From Meloidogyne chitwoodi (taxonomy: Eukaryota; Nematoda; Chromadorea; Rhabditida; Meloidogynidae), in contig JACZZP010000012.1 in the NCBI GenBank assembly GCA_015183035.1, positions 1,612,001 through 1,676,000 on the forward strand: 64,000 bases of DNA, in the 5' to 3' direction. Position 1 is the stretch's first letter; every line of letters begins with the position of its first letter. The position numbers and the translations under genes were made by a program. This document shows, in pieces, positions 1-14,000 of the stretch. The notes beneath the pieces were generated by a model. It was not told the DNA's origin. It searched no databases and saw nothing but the letters and a program-made list of their open reading frames with translations.

Positions 1-262
1 AGCGCTAAAAAAGGTGAATTTTTGGCAACTAAGGTGGAATAATTTTTTAAAAATTTTCGCCTGCGGCGCAAAAAAACGGAATTTTTGGCAATTAAAGAAA
101 AAATATGCAAAATTTTCGCCTGTGGCACTAAAACTACCCGAAACCCGAAATTTATGAAAATCTACCCGACCCGACATTCGAGCTCAACCCGAAACCCGAC
201 CCGAGGAAATTTCGGCGACCCGACCCGAAACCCGACACTCGAGGTCAACCCGGTGCAACCCT
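1..262. repeat. End of a transposon-like repeat built on ACCCGA iterations
   Basis: Positions 120-262 carry many copies of ACCCGA/ACCCGAAA and end, read on the minus strand, in CAGGGTTGCACCGGGTT. That looks like a hAT-type terminus beginning CAG. Only one end is visible; the other lies left of the window or is lost, so no target duplication can be tested. The upstream part (1-119) has GCCTGYGGC motifs repeated twice. A small open frame here (85-366) is repeat-derived and is not a gene. Confidence 0.45.
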
Positions 263-872
263 GTTGTGTACTAAAAGTTCGTTTTACCAAAATGTCTATG
301 ATGCACTTTTTTGAATTTATTCCAATTAAGCCATTTCAGTACCACATTTTTAAATCATCATTTTGAGACCAATCTTAAATATTTATAAATAAATACGGTA
401 TAAAAGTAACATTTTAACTAAATATTATTGATGCATTACTTAATATTTTAGCCGTCATTTTTTAATTTCCATATTTATACATTTTGTTTAAATTTTTTTT
501 TATTTATTTCAATGTTTTATAATTTTTATACAACCTCATTTTAAATAAAAATTTAAGAGAATAAGCACAAATTTTATAAAAACATTTAAATATTTCCTTT
601 TCTATATTTTTCCAATTGTTTTTTTTTTCAGAAAACTAAATAAAGAAAAGGCAATAAGTGCCTCGCAACGCCCATCTACACATTTGCAAGGCTATGGCCT
701 ACTAATCGACTCAAACATACAAATTTAAGGGAACGAGAACACACAATAAAGAAATTGGCATTTAGCCCGGAAGAGAAGTAAGGGACTAAAAATACAAACA
801 CATTTTTTTCAAAAGAAAAACATTTACGAAAAGAATGTTAAAGAGAAAAGAAAATAAGAATAATATTAGTCA

Positions 873-1098
873 GGGGTTGATGTTTGGGCGCTGTACGTCT
901 AATATAGGAATAAAATTGTGAAAATTGGAAATTATTTCAAAAAAATCAAAACTTAAAAAATTCCTGTTTTTTGATTTTTTTAGAATAATTTCATTTATAC
1001 TATACCAATAATTCTGAAATTTAGAAAAAAAAGAACATTTCCTCACTCAAAGATATTGGAACGCGTCACAAGTTACAGCGCCCAAATGATATTACCCC
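873..1098. mobile_element. MITE-like element with imperfect terminal inverted repeats
   Basis: The left end GGGGTTGATGTTTGGGCGCT and the reverse complement of the right end, GGGGTAATATCATTTGGGCG, align as imperfect inverted repeats about 25 bp long sharing the core TTTGGGCGCTGTA. The interior is itself palindromic around 930-1000. It has no coding capacity. No convincing target-site duplication is seen. It lies upstream of the sma-9-like gene. Confidence 0.5.
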
Positions 1099-2015
1099 TT
1101 TAATAAACTACCATAAACAATATTAACGTTAACTTTAAATTTAGCATTGGCAACGAGAGCAAAAAAAAAGGTGGCAACGGCTTTATAAAATAATAATAAT
1201 TATCTTCCACCTACATATATTGCGCGGACGACCAAAAAGGTATTAGAGGTTTTTTGTCAACTACACATAAATCTCCTCAATTCTTTCTTTTTTTTTTATA
1301 AAGGAGAAAAGAGAATTATCATTTTTCTACAAACTATTGCTTTTATAATATTAATTCCATTTCTAACATCTTTTTTATTTTTCATCATTGCGGCATCTTC
1401 TCTTTTTTATTTCTAGTTAAAACAACATTTAACATTTCCTTCTTTATCTGACAACATTTAAGAAGAAGAAGCTTTTAAATAAAAATTTATATTCATTTAC
1501 TAAAACAATTTTCCTGACTTTATTAGAAAAAAGCTTTTGAGTCTTCTCGAACGTTCATTACGGGAAACGACAAAATAAAATTCTTTTAAACAGCAAAAAT
1601 TTAAAATTAGTTTGCGCATTTTCTACTACTTCTACATAATATAATATATTTTATTTATAAATATATTTATTTTTTTTGTGTTGGCCATTTATATATATCT
1701 CCTAAAGCAACGCTTAGGCATAAAAACAATATCTCTTGTTGTAAACCTTTTTTTCGTCAGTTTTTATTTAAAGCTTTAATAAAAAGACCAAAGTTTGCTT
1801 CAGTCAAAGTTTTTTCTTTTTTCTCTTTTTTTGTGGAGGTAAAGAATAGAATTGTTGTAAGAAGGAAAAAAGAGGTGCTTCTCTTCGTTTATTTTCTTCA
1901 AGCTGAAAAACAGCTTTCACAAAAATATTTATTTTTATTTTCTTTTGTGAGGAGACAACCTAGAATTGACTTAAATTGAATTTTTTATAATAAATCAACA
2001 AAAATTATTTTTTAA
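1099..2015 (+). promoter_or_regulatory. Upstream region of the sma-9-like gene
   Basis: About 0.9 kb of AT-rich DNA with pyrimidine tracts precedes the first ATG at 2016. No other open frame or RNA gene is recognisable. It presumably holds promoter and 5' leader; a start site or trans-splice acceptor cannot be fixed from sequence alone. Confidence 0.3.
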
Positions 2016-5000
2016 ATGTCCTCTTCTTTTACTTATGGACAACCAACTGGTAATAATGGAAATACAAGTCAATCTAATAACAGCAATAATAATAATGGAA
2101 CTAATTCAACACAAAATACAGCTTTGGCTGCATTAGTTCAACAACAGCAACAACAACAATCGGGGGGTACAAGTTCACCTATGAGTGCTTTGATGGCCGA
2201 CCATTTTCAACAAAATCAGCAACAAGTTTGTGTCTTTTTTTAAATAATTATAAATTAAATAACATTTTAAAAATTGGTTTAATCTTGTGAAGAAAATTAA
2301 TGAAAAAAATACTTTTTTTACATTAAATACTGAATTTATTGAAAGCCTTATTTAACTAAAATTTGGTTGGATTTTGGATAAAAAAAATTCTTTTTGTTCA
2401 CAATTTAAAAAATAATAATTTAAACAAATCTACCATTATTTTTCTATTCCTTTTTCATCACGATATACATATATTTTTATTTTATTTAATTAAATGGCTT
2501 TCTTTAACATTTTTTGTCACGTAAAGTGTGGGGAGATTAAATTATATTTTTAAAATTAAAGATTATTATTTGTTGTAATTATTTATGTTAAAGAAAGAAC
2601 ATAATTTTGCCGGAAATAAATTGAGGAAACTTTTAAAATTAAATTTATGTTTATTCTTTTTTCTTTACTTTAATCAAACGACCTTTAATAGAATATTCTT
2701 TTTTTCTAAAAATTAAAATAAAAGTTATATAATTTTAATTAAAAATATAAATTAAATATAAATTTATATTCTAATTTTTTTGTTAATATATTTGACTTAT
2801 AATTTTCTTTTTTTTTAATATAATTTATTTTTACAGTTTATTTAAATTATAATGACAGTAAAAAAGTTACACCAGACTGAGGATATCCCTCCCTCTATAT
2901 TCAAAATTTTTATTTTAATTCTTTGGAAAATTTCGAACTGTTATGTTTCCCTATATTATAAAGAGGGTTAATTATTATAAATTCTTTTATTATTTTTTTA
3001 ATTTTCTTTAAAATATTTAAAATAAAAATACACAAATCTCTCTCTACTTAATTTACTTTTTTTATTTATTACGAAATTAAAACGGATGTTTTTAATAAAA
3101 TTATTTGGTGAAATAGAGGTTTTTGAAAAGAATAATAAAGAAAAATAAAAAAATGTCAACAATGAACAATGAATGGATAAAATAAAAAAAAAAAAGCTAT
3201 GGGAAAGCCTTTCTTTCCTCATTCTTAAAAGACCTATGACGTTATTGTGGAGGATAGGAATGCCCTTTTAAAAAATTGAGAAAGAAAGGATGGACAAATC
3301 GATTTAACTAAAAAAATAAAAGAAAAGCTAGACAAAAATTAATTTTTAATTTTTTAAAAATTAATTTTTGTCAATAAAAAGGGCAATATTTATTTTATTA
3401 AAAAATTAAAAGGACTTCTCCCATTCATTTAGAATATTTTTTTAATTTTTAATTTTTTAAATAGTGCATATGAAGTAGACAAATAATTAATTAATGGTAA
3501 TTTTTTATTATTTAAAATCTCTTTTTTATTTTTTCTTGTGTGGTAAATATATTTTTATTAAGAAAAATATTTATTAATTTTAAAAGGGCTTTTCCCAGAC
3601 TTTAATATTTTTTTTAAATTAATTTTGTACTTTTTTGATTTTTATATTTTTGTATAAAATTATTAAAAGTTTTAATTTTATTATTTTTGTGTGAATTTTT
3701 TTTATTAATATTTTTTCTTATCATTTCCTTTTTTTAATTCTAAAGATTGACATTTTTTAAAAATAATTTAAAAATTGAAGATGATGCAATTTCTCGGGTG
3801 ATTTTTGCTTGGAAATTTAAAATAATTTTATTTTTGATTATAAATTTTTTTAAAGTTTTATTCTCTTTAAAGGTGATAATTAAAAAGAGAATTTATTAAA
3901 AAATGTTAATAATATGTTTGGAATTCTTAAAAATTAATTTTTGTATTATAAAAAAAGTGTAATTTAAAATTAAGTAAATAACCACTTTGAGTAATTCTCT
4001 TTTTTATTTTTTATATTTAAAATTAAAATATAAATATATTTTTATACTCAAATAAAATTTTATTTTTCCAATTTTGGAAAAAGCAAAGAATAAACAGCTT
4101 AAATAATATTACTGTTTTTTAATATTTTTATATCATTATTACTCTTTTTAATTTTTCTTTACTCTTTTTAATTTTTATTGCCTTTTAATTTACTTTTTTT
4201 TAATTTTACGTAAACAAAACCATTAATTAATTTTTATTTTTGTCTATTTTCATATTATTAAAAAAATAAAATTATTTTAAATAATAAAGAGGTTATAAAC
4301 CTTTTTCATTTAAGTAATTTATATATTTTTTGTTTTGTCATTTTTGTTTTAGTTTGCTCTCTCTTCTCATTCATTTTCCCAGTCTGCTGACTTTTCGACA
4401 GAAAAAACGACACAAATAAATTTTTTTCTTTTTTTAAATCAATGTTTCATAACATTAAAAACCTTAAAAACTTTTCTAATCGGCCAAAGTATCGTCATAA
4501 ACACAACAATCATCATTCCCTTCTCTTTTATATTTTTAAGGCTTTCTAAAATTTTGTGGAAAATATTTATTTATTATTTAATAGATATTTGTTTTTAGAA
4601 AAATTCCTTTTTATTTTTCTTTATTTTTATTTTTCGAACATATTTTTATTTTTTTTAAATTAATCTTTTTCTGCTTTAAAATATTTTAAATTTTTTTATT
4701 TTTTTTATCTTTGTCCTTCTTTCGTTCAAAACTTTTATTTTAAATATATTTTTGACTCATTTTCTGATTTTAATTTTTAAATAAAGGTTAAAACTAGGCA
4801 TTCATTTTTTAACCTTTAAATAATTAATTAATTATTTATTTATTTATTTATTTTCTAATTTGTGTTTGTTCTCTAATTAAATATTCTCTCTCTAAAAATA
4901 TTTAATTCTTTCTAATTCCTCGTGATTTAAATATCGGCCACATTTAAATCGTCATCAATAATAATAATATTTTGTACTCTCTCCTTTTCTTTTTTTTAAT

Positions 5001-8000
5001 TTTATTGATAATCTTTTATCACTGCCAACATTAAAATATTATATTTTAAAATATATTTTTGTGTTCATCATTTATAAACTGAATTTTTATTATTTTTCAC
5101 AAACATCTCCTCTTCTCCCCTTTTCTTCAACAAATAAAAATACCAACAATTTTTAATGCAAAAATTTTAAACCTTTTTATATTTTTTACTCTCTCTCTCT
5201 ATCTTCAATCAATCACCCGAGAAAGTCATACATAATATCTAAATTTTCTAGTCTATAAAACAAAAAAGTGTTTGGGAGATTGTAAAATAAAGAAAAGAAA
5301 AAGAGTCCAAAGTTAGAGATGTGGACGTTTTGTCGCATGAAAGTTATGTTGCATTTAATTTAAATTGTTATAAAAGCCAAGAATTTAATATATATCCTCA
5401 AATATTCAAATTCCTTCAAAATTTTGATTTTTTTAAATTTTAGAGGTTGGAAAAATTTTGTTTTCTCCTCATTATTTTCTTTATTTCCAAACAATTTTAA
5501 AATAATGAATTAAATATTTTTAAGTTTTGGAGAGGTCATTATTACACAAAATAATAACAGAGGATATATTATGGATAATATTTGCCCTTAAAATTTAAAA
5601 AAATTTTCCCGCACCGAAATGTCCAATTTTATTATTCCTATTTTTGATTGATAAAAGAGTCCATTTGTCGTTTATTTTCTTCTCTCTTTTATTATTTTTA
5701 ATTTCTCTAACATTTGATCCTTAGTCCCAAACAATTTTATTTTTATTTAATAATCATTCTTATCCTTCGCCAAAAATTTTCTTTTTCTTCTGATAACGAC
5801 AATTTTCACAAGTGCAGCTGAAAAGTGGCTGAAAATAAATTAAAAAAAAAGAAAAGAGAAAGATTACTAGTATATTAATATAATATTTATTAATTTCTCT
5901 AAAATTTTTGCTGACACTCTTTTTTTTTTGTGAAAAAAATTAAAAAGAAGACAAAAAAAGCACGTCATTTTCAACGTCTCAATATATTTATTTCTAATTT
6001 TTTTCTCTCTTTTTTAATATTAAATGTTGAGGTGCTTTTAGTGCTGATTGGTGAAGAGAGGAGAAATATAAATATACAATTGTTTGATTAGTTGTTTTGC
6101 TCTTCTCATCCTCTCTTTTCTCTTTTTTTTTTTTTTCGTTTTTTTATCGTCATTTACTGCCAGTTTTAATCGTCATTTTTTAGTCATTTTATAAATATTT
6201 TTGTTCTCAAAAATTATATATATTTTTTTTATTTAGATTGTTTAATATAATCTATTCCATTAGATCAAAATTATTTTTTGATCTACCTTATGTTTTTATT
6301 ATTAAAATAATAAAAAGAGTAATTGTTCTATTTAATCCTTTTAAGAGTCAGAAAGCCTAAAAATTTAGAATTTATAATCTTTTGAAGCAATTTTTTGTGA
6401 TAGAATACTTAGATTGATTTAATTTAAAGTTTCTCTAATTTATATGGTAACATTTCTTCACCAATCTCCCTTCTCTTGTTTATAAAGAAATTTAATTTTA
6501 TTTTTGAATTTTAATTCTGTCTTATTAATTTAAAATTAAATATTTATTTTTTAATAATTTGTAAGTCTATTTTTGGTCTATAAAGAATTTTTATCTCTTA
6601 AATTCTTTCAAAAATAATTTTTATTTTTTTACATTTTTTCCTTCGTTAATATATTTATTTATTATTATCAATCTTTTTTATAGCAAAAAAAATTGTTTTT
6701 TTTTTTAAATTTTTGCATATTAATATGTTCCAAAGTTCTTTTTAAGGGTGCATATATTTAAATTTATTATTAGAAACATTTAATACCATTTTATAATTTT
6801 TTATTTTTTAAATTACTACATACTAGTTTTGAATAATTTATTTAATTTTATTTCTTTATAAAATATACATATTTTATTATTTCTTAAAATAAAAATGTCA
6901 CAAGGAAATTGAATAAAAAATTGATATTCTTTGAATTAAGAAAATTAAAATAAAATTTTATTTTAATTTTTTAATAACTTATTTTATTTAATTAAAGATT
7001 AATTTTGAAATTTAAATAAATTCTTTTTTAATTTTTAAAATTTCATTTAATATTAATTTAATTATTTTGTCCATTTCACCATTAAAATACAAATAAATAA
7101 ATAAATATTAGAAATCATTTCCTCAATTTCATTATATTATTTTGTACTTTTAAAGGGCTTCCCTTTAATTTTTTAAAAATTATTTTTTTATTTCTCATTG
7201 ATTTATTGTTTGGGTTTTCCCTTATTTTTTAAATTAATTTAATTAAAAAAAAAGAATACTTTGATCAAAATCTCGCAAATAGTGCATGAGAAAAGAAGTG
7301 AAAAAGGGGAAGTCCGAGACATTTATTAATCCTTTATATTGTGAAATGTTATTTTTTTTTTAATTTCCTTTTCTATTTAAATTAACATAATTTACCTTAT
7401 TTTTTAAATAAAATATTTTTTATAAATAATATTTATTTTTTAGGATCTCCGAACATTAGCTTTGCACCAGCAGCTTTCTAGTCTGATGCAACAAACACAA
7501 TTACAACAACAACAACAACCAATAGTGTCACAACAATCACAACAACCACTACAACAAACAGCATTTTCTGCTTTTTTACCAATAAATCAACAAATAAGAC
7601 AACAAAATGTTCCTCCTTCTCCCCTTTGTTCTTCTAATCAAATAGGACAACAACAACAACAACAACAAACAAATAATGGTGGATCTACTTTATTGGGATT
7701 TTATCAACAATTAATTGCTTTACAAGCACAACAACAACAACAACAACATAATTCAACACCTACTGTTGCTGCACTTCCTCAACAATTTAGTAATTCTTTA
7801 CATTTGGTAAGAGAAATTTAAATTTTGTAAAAATATATTAAAAAATAATTTATTTTTAAAGCAAAACTCTTCTCCTGCTACCACAATATTACCACAACAA
7901 TTGGGGGGAAGTGTTCAATCTTCTCAACCATCCAGTGGTAGTACAGTAGGATCAACTGGACTTTTAAGTACATTACTTGCCTCAAATCCAGCTTTATTGC

Positions 8001-11000
8001 ATTCTTTGCTTGGTCAACAACAGCAACAACAACAACAACAATTAGTTGCATTGGCAGCACAGTTGCTTTTACCTGCATCTCAGCAGCAACAACAACAATC
8101 TCAGTCTCCTCTTTTACAAATGTTAAATCCTTCGAATCTTTATGCTTTTGTTAATTATTTACAACAACAACAACAACAACCACCCCCAGTAAATCAACAA
8201 CTTCAATTACTTTTACAGTTAGCATCTAATGGAAATACAGGTGGAAGTTCTGGAGGTCTTCAAGGATTGTTAGCCTCTTTGAGTGGCACTCAACAGCAAA
8301 CATTGCTTACTGCTTTGGCTGCACAACAAGCACAACAACAGGTTAAAAAATTTAAAGCATTTTAAATTAATTTATTTATAGGAGACTACACAACAACCCC
8401 TTCCACCTCAATTGCCTCCACCTCCTTCACTTCAACCTCAACAAACTGATGAGAACAGACTTTTGCTTGAGCATCTAATCAGACAAAGTCGAGAAGTTCA
8501 ACAACAACAAAAATTATTACAACTTGAAGCAGTTGCAGCTGCGGGAAGGTCACAAACATTTGTTGGAGCTGGACAGATTGAACAACAAACTTCTTCACTT
8601 TCTCCCCCTTCAGGAGGGTCAGCAGCTTCTGATGCTATTTCTACACCTCAGCAATCACAGCAGCAACAGACTGCTACTGATCTTTTAGCAGCACATCAAC
8701 AACAACAGGGAAATATTGTTGCATCAATTCATTCACAAATTAGTGCTGAACAACAAGAACAACAACGGCAAGGACAGGGAACACCTAACGAGCGTTTAAT
8801 GACTTCAGAGGCAGTTCAAGATCGTATTTCGCGGTAATTATTTTTAAAATATTAAATTATTTATTTATTTAAATCTAATAAATAGTCTAATCAGCGAGAA
8901 TGAAGCAATTCTTGAGCCTAACCCTGTTTTGTTGAAAAGAAGGCCATATCAACGACAGAGTACTTCCAATTCTATGACATCACAAACATCTGAGAATGCT
9001 GGTAAAATAATTAAATATTTTTAACTTTAATTTTTCACTTTTTTTAAAAAAAGGTACTTCACAAAGGGGATCACCTGGAATTCGTTCACCAGGTCCCAAA
9101 CATCATCCAGCCACTACTCGTTCGTTTTCTCTCCATGAAACATCATTTTTGCGTTTTGGAGGAGGTTCATTAACTTCTGGACAGCCAATTAATCGCCAAC
9201 AACTTTCATTACAACCACAACCTTCTTCTCAACATTCCCAACAATTAACTTGTAATTTTTGTCAATTAAAATTTCCAAATGAAGCTGGACTTGAAGCACA
9301 TGAATTACGTTGTTCAAAGAAAGATCAAACAACAACAAATTTCAATTCTTCTTCTTCTCAAATTCTTCTTCAAAAACAGCAAAGTCAGCCACAATTAAAA
9401 TTAGCACATCAACAAAGACAACAACAACAACAACTTCAAATACAATTACAACAATTACAAGATCATCAATCTACAATTGCTGCACTTGTTGGTGGTGGTA
9501 AAGGTGTAGCTCGTGATTTGGTTATTAATGGAAATGGTGGTGGTGGAGGACGTGTAATTATTATTTATTTAAAATTTAAATTTAAAAAATGCGATGGTAC
9601 CATCTGAAAATAGAAGTACCCTTTTTGAGTCCCTTGGTTTATTCTTTTCAACTTTTACTTAAAAAAATAATATTTTTTTATTTAATTAACATTGTATTTT
9701 CTTCTTTTTAGGTTTCTTCACTTATTCAACATCAACAACAACCCCGAATCTTTTCAAAACAACAAAGTAACGTTTCTCAATTAGTAACATGCGGAACATC
9801 TTCTGATTCATCACGTTTAAAAAAGCGTGGATTAGATCAAGACAATAATAATAATATTTGTAATAATATTAATATTAGTGGTGGAACAGATTCTAATGAA
9901 ATGATTTGTGAAATTAATTCTTCTGGAAATTTCCAAACAGATCAACAACAACAACCTGGAGCTGAATCTTCAAAAATGGCACGAATTGTTAGTTGTAGTA
10001 GTAGTAGTAATAATAGTAATTCATCACCTTCTTCTATTCCCTCTTATTCTAATATTAATATTCCCCCTAATTCTTCTGCGGAAGAAATTAAACAACAACA
10101 ATAATAATTAAAAATTATTTTTTTTTCTTTTTATTTTCTCTAAATACTCTCTCTTCCCTCCCTTATCTTTTTTTTTATTTTGCCCTTTTTTATTAATTAA
10201 AAAAATTTTTTCTTCTTTTTTACAGTTATTTTTATTTACATAATTTTAAATTTATTTTAAATATTTTTCAAAATATTAAAATTTTTTTGTATCTTTATAT
10301 TTTTTTTTAATTTTATTCATCTAAAACATTTTTTAAAATCATTTATTAGTCAGAAATATTTTTCTTTAATTTTATTTAATTATTTTTGATCATATAATCC
10401 CAACCCTGTGTTAAAAATATTTTCTTTTTTCCAAATTAATTTTAAGATCTCTTTTAAACATTTTCTCTCATTTATATTTAAATATTTTAATTTTCTAAAA
10501 ATATTCTTTTATGCCCTTCCTTGCCTAGAGCAGCGTGATAATTTTTTATTTAACCTTTTTTTCCGGTATCTCATATTTAATATTAATTATGATCTTTTAC
10601 AATTCTTTTTTTTTTTTTTTTCTTATTATTGTTATTATGTTCTATAAAATGTATTATTAAAAATAATCAAAATATTCTAATTGGCCGTTGCAATAAATAC
10701 AGCGCCTGCCTTCACGCTGCTCTAGCTTTTATAGGTATGTAAATCTTTAAAAATATTTATAAATTCTTTATTTTTTAATCCTCAAAATTTTCTTTTAAAT
10801 AACAATTTCTTTACTTTTTTTCTTTTATTTTGTTTTATTTTACTTAATTTAAGTTTATTTTTAAAAAATTGTAATTATTGTCTTTTTTATTATTTTTTCA
10901 CTAAAATTTTTGTTTAGAAGAAAGTCAATTTAAATTTTAATAAATTAATATGTTAATTTAATTTTATGAAAATCAGTTTTAGCAAAATTTATTTTTAAAT

Positions 11001-14000
11001 AAATCTTTTCTTTTTTTATTATTATTATTATTTTGTTTTGTTGTTTTTGTCCTTTATTTATTATTGTTGTTGTTGGTATTTTTTAAATATTTTTTTGTTC
11101 AATTCTCACACAAAAATATTTTTTTGGGATATATTTACGTGTCAAATAGGCTGTCCATTTTTATAGATATTTTAAATTAATTTTTTAAAATATTTTTTAT
11201 TTTTCCTTTAAGGAAGATGTCTATTCTATGGAAATAACTAATAATAATAAACAAGAAGAAGAAAAACAACAAAATTCCCCAAAACAACAAAATAATAATA
11301 ATAAAATTCAACCACCAATTTTAACAATGCGTGATGCAATAATATTTGCTATAACTTATAGCACAGATCTTTGTTCAACAATTAAAATGCCATATTTTTT
11401 AACTTTAACACAAAATGAATTACAAGATAATTTTAATGGAGAAGAAAATGATAATAATGGAATAAGGGGAAGAACAAGAAATATTACTAGTGGTAAATTA
11501 AATAAATTAAACATTTAATTTAATTTAAAAATTTAATTTAATTTTCAGAAACATTTATGTGTTTAAATAAAGTTCGTCCAACACCCAATGAACATAAAGA
11601 TAATTGTTCTGCTTATTATAATTTTTGGACACCTTCAGAATTTTGTAATAATGTTGGAGAATTACAATTAATTCAACTTTTATTAAATGGCTCAAATTTA
11701 TTTTCTGCTTCATGGCAAAAAAGAATATGTCCTTTAGGGGGACATTATTCTTTAGCAGCTAATAGAGAAAGTATTCAATTACGTACAACACATTCATCTT
11801 TTTGGGGTCAACAAAAAGTAAGAAAAAATAGATAAAAAAGAAAGAATATTTTATTTATTAGTGTCTCTTAAAATTAATTTTTCCTGCTTTGGACCCAGAT
11901 TTTGTGGGTGAAGCCAGACCGTATCCGACCGAAATTTTTGGAATTAATTATTTCTGTCTGGTTAATACGGAAATAACAAAAAACCTTTATTCGGAAAAAT
12001 CTGAGCCGGGAATTAATTTTGAAAAAAATTAAAAAAACTTTGAAAAGATTATTCTCTATTAAATTAAAAAGAATTTTCAATAAATCAAATAAAATTTATT
12101 TTTATTTTTTTTAGAATGTTCAACAAAATAATAATTCTTTATTTAATTTACAAAATCAAAATTGTGATGATTTAATAAAAAATATTTCAAAAAATGAAGA
12201 TAAAATTGATGAATTATATTTACAACAAAATCAACAAATATTAAAAATGGAGTTGGTAAAAATAAAAAAAATAAATAAATTTTATTTATTAAAAAAAACT
12301 AGACAGTTTACGGAATGTTCATTTCACCGAATTTACTTTATTTTTTACTTTATTAAATTTTTTTTTGTAAAAATATTTTAGAGTGGTTTCTTTATAATTT
12401 TTAGATAATTTTAGACTAATTTAAGCAGTTATTTATTTCTATAAAATTTTATAGCCGAAAAATTTATTATTATGTGAATTGTCTTTTCGGTTAAACTGTC
12501 ACACTTTTTACCGAAAATTAATTAAAAAATAATATTATAATTTTAAAAATTAAAAAAAATAATTTTAAATATTTAAAGAATTGATGAAAAAGAAAATGGA
12601 AATATTTCACAACAATTTTTACCAACAAAAATGGATAATAATAAAGAAGAAAATAATAATAATAATAATATAATAATAACAAAAACAACAGATAATTCAA
12701 TAAAACTTTTAAAACTTCCATCAAATAATTCTTCTTCTTCTTCTAAAGGAATAACAATTAATAATAATAATAATACATATAATAAATTTAATAATAATAA
12801 ATTAAAAACAAATAATATTAACGAGGAAGTTCAGGTGTGTAAAAATTGTAAAATTTTATAAAATCATGGAATAATTTTTTAAAAAAATTTTATTTTATAA
12901 AATTTATCTATTTTTGTTGCATTTTTGTGATTTTTGTATTTATTAATTTACAGATTTCAACAACTCAAGCAATGGTTCAGGTTTACATTCGAGGCCGTGG
13001 ACGTGGACGTTATGTATGTGAAAGATGTGGAATTCGTTGTAAAAAACCTTCAATGTTGAAAAAACATTTGAGGTTAATTTAAAAAAAAATATTTATATTA
13101 TTTATTTAATTAAATAAAAAAAAATTTAAAGATCACACACAAATGTCCGTCCATTCACATGTATGACTTGCAACTTTTCTTTTAAAACAAAAGGGAATTT
13201 AACTAAACATTTGGTTTCAAAAACACATAAACGTAGAATGCTTGATTCAAATAATGATGAAATAATACAAGGAATAAATAATAATAATAATACAAAACAT
13301 TTTATTGAAACAAATAAAATAAGTGGAGATTATGAAGAAAATGAAGGAGAAGGACATTTAGTGGTAAAACAAATAAATTAAATTATTTTTTAATTTTCTC
13401 CCTTCTTTTAAAGGTTGTGGAAGAAGAAGAAGATGAAGAGGAAAATAATAATATTCCTATACTTTTCCAACATAAACCTTATTTGGATAAAAAACAAAAA
13501 CAATATGAGGATAACAGAATGTGTTGGGAAGAGGAAGATTGGGATGATGATGATGAAGAAGAAGATGAAGAATGGGGACATGTTGATGATAATATTCCTC
13601 AAAATGATGTTGTTCCACCACCTCCACATTTAAGTTATCGACGTTTTGGACAAGAAGTAAGAGAAAAAATGAAATTTATTTTTTAATTTTTTAATGTGAA
13701 AATTGTTTAAAAATTGTTTAATTTTTTTATTTTTAAATTTTAATTATTTTTAGAATATTCTTGTTGAACGTGAAACACATACACCCCCAACACTTTGGAC
13801 TAGAACAGATTGTTTTGGTACTTTAGCAGGAGGAGGAGGAGGATATACAGATGTTAGTGGTGATGAAGATGAACCTTTAGATACTGGCTGGCCTCCACAA
13901 GAAGAAAATGTTCCTGAAAGAATTTGTCAATCTGCTCCTCCATCTGCACTTCTTTCGCCTGGAGTACGTTCAAAAACAAAACGAAAGAAAAAAGAAAAAA

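Noticed and set aside
7878..8078. Antisense open frame over the poly-Q exons, and alternate-frame frames at 9310-9501 and 9908-10111
   Set aside because: Shadows of CAA/CAG-rich sma-9 exons.
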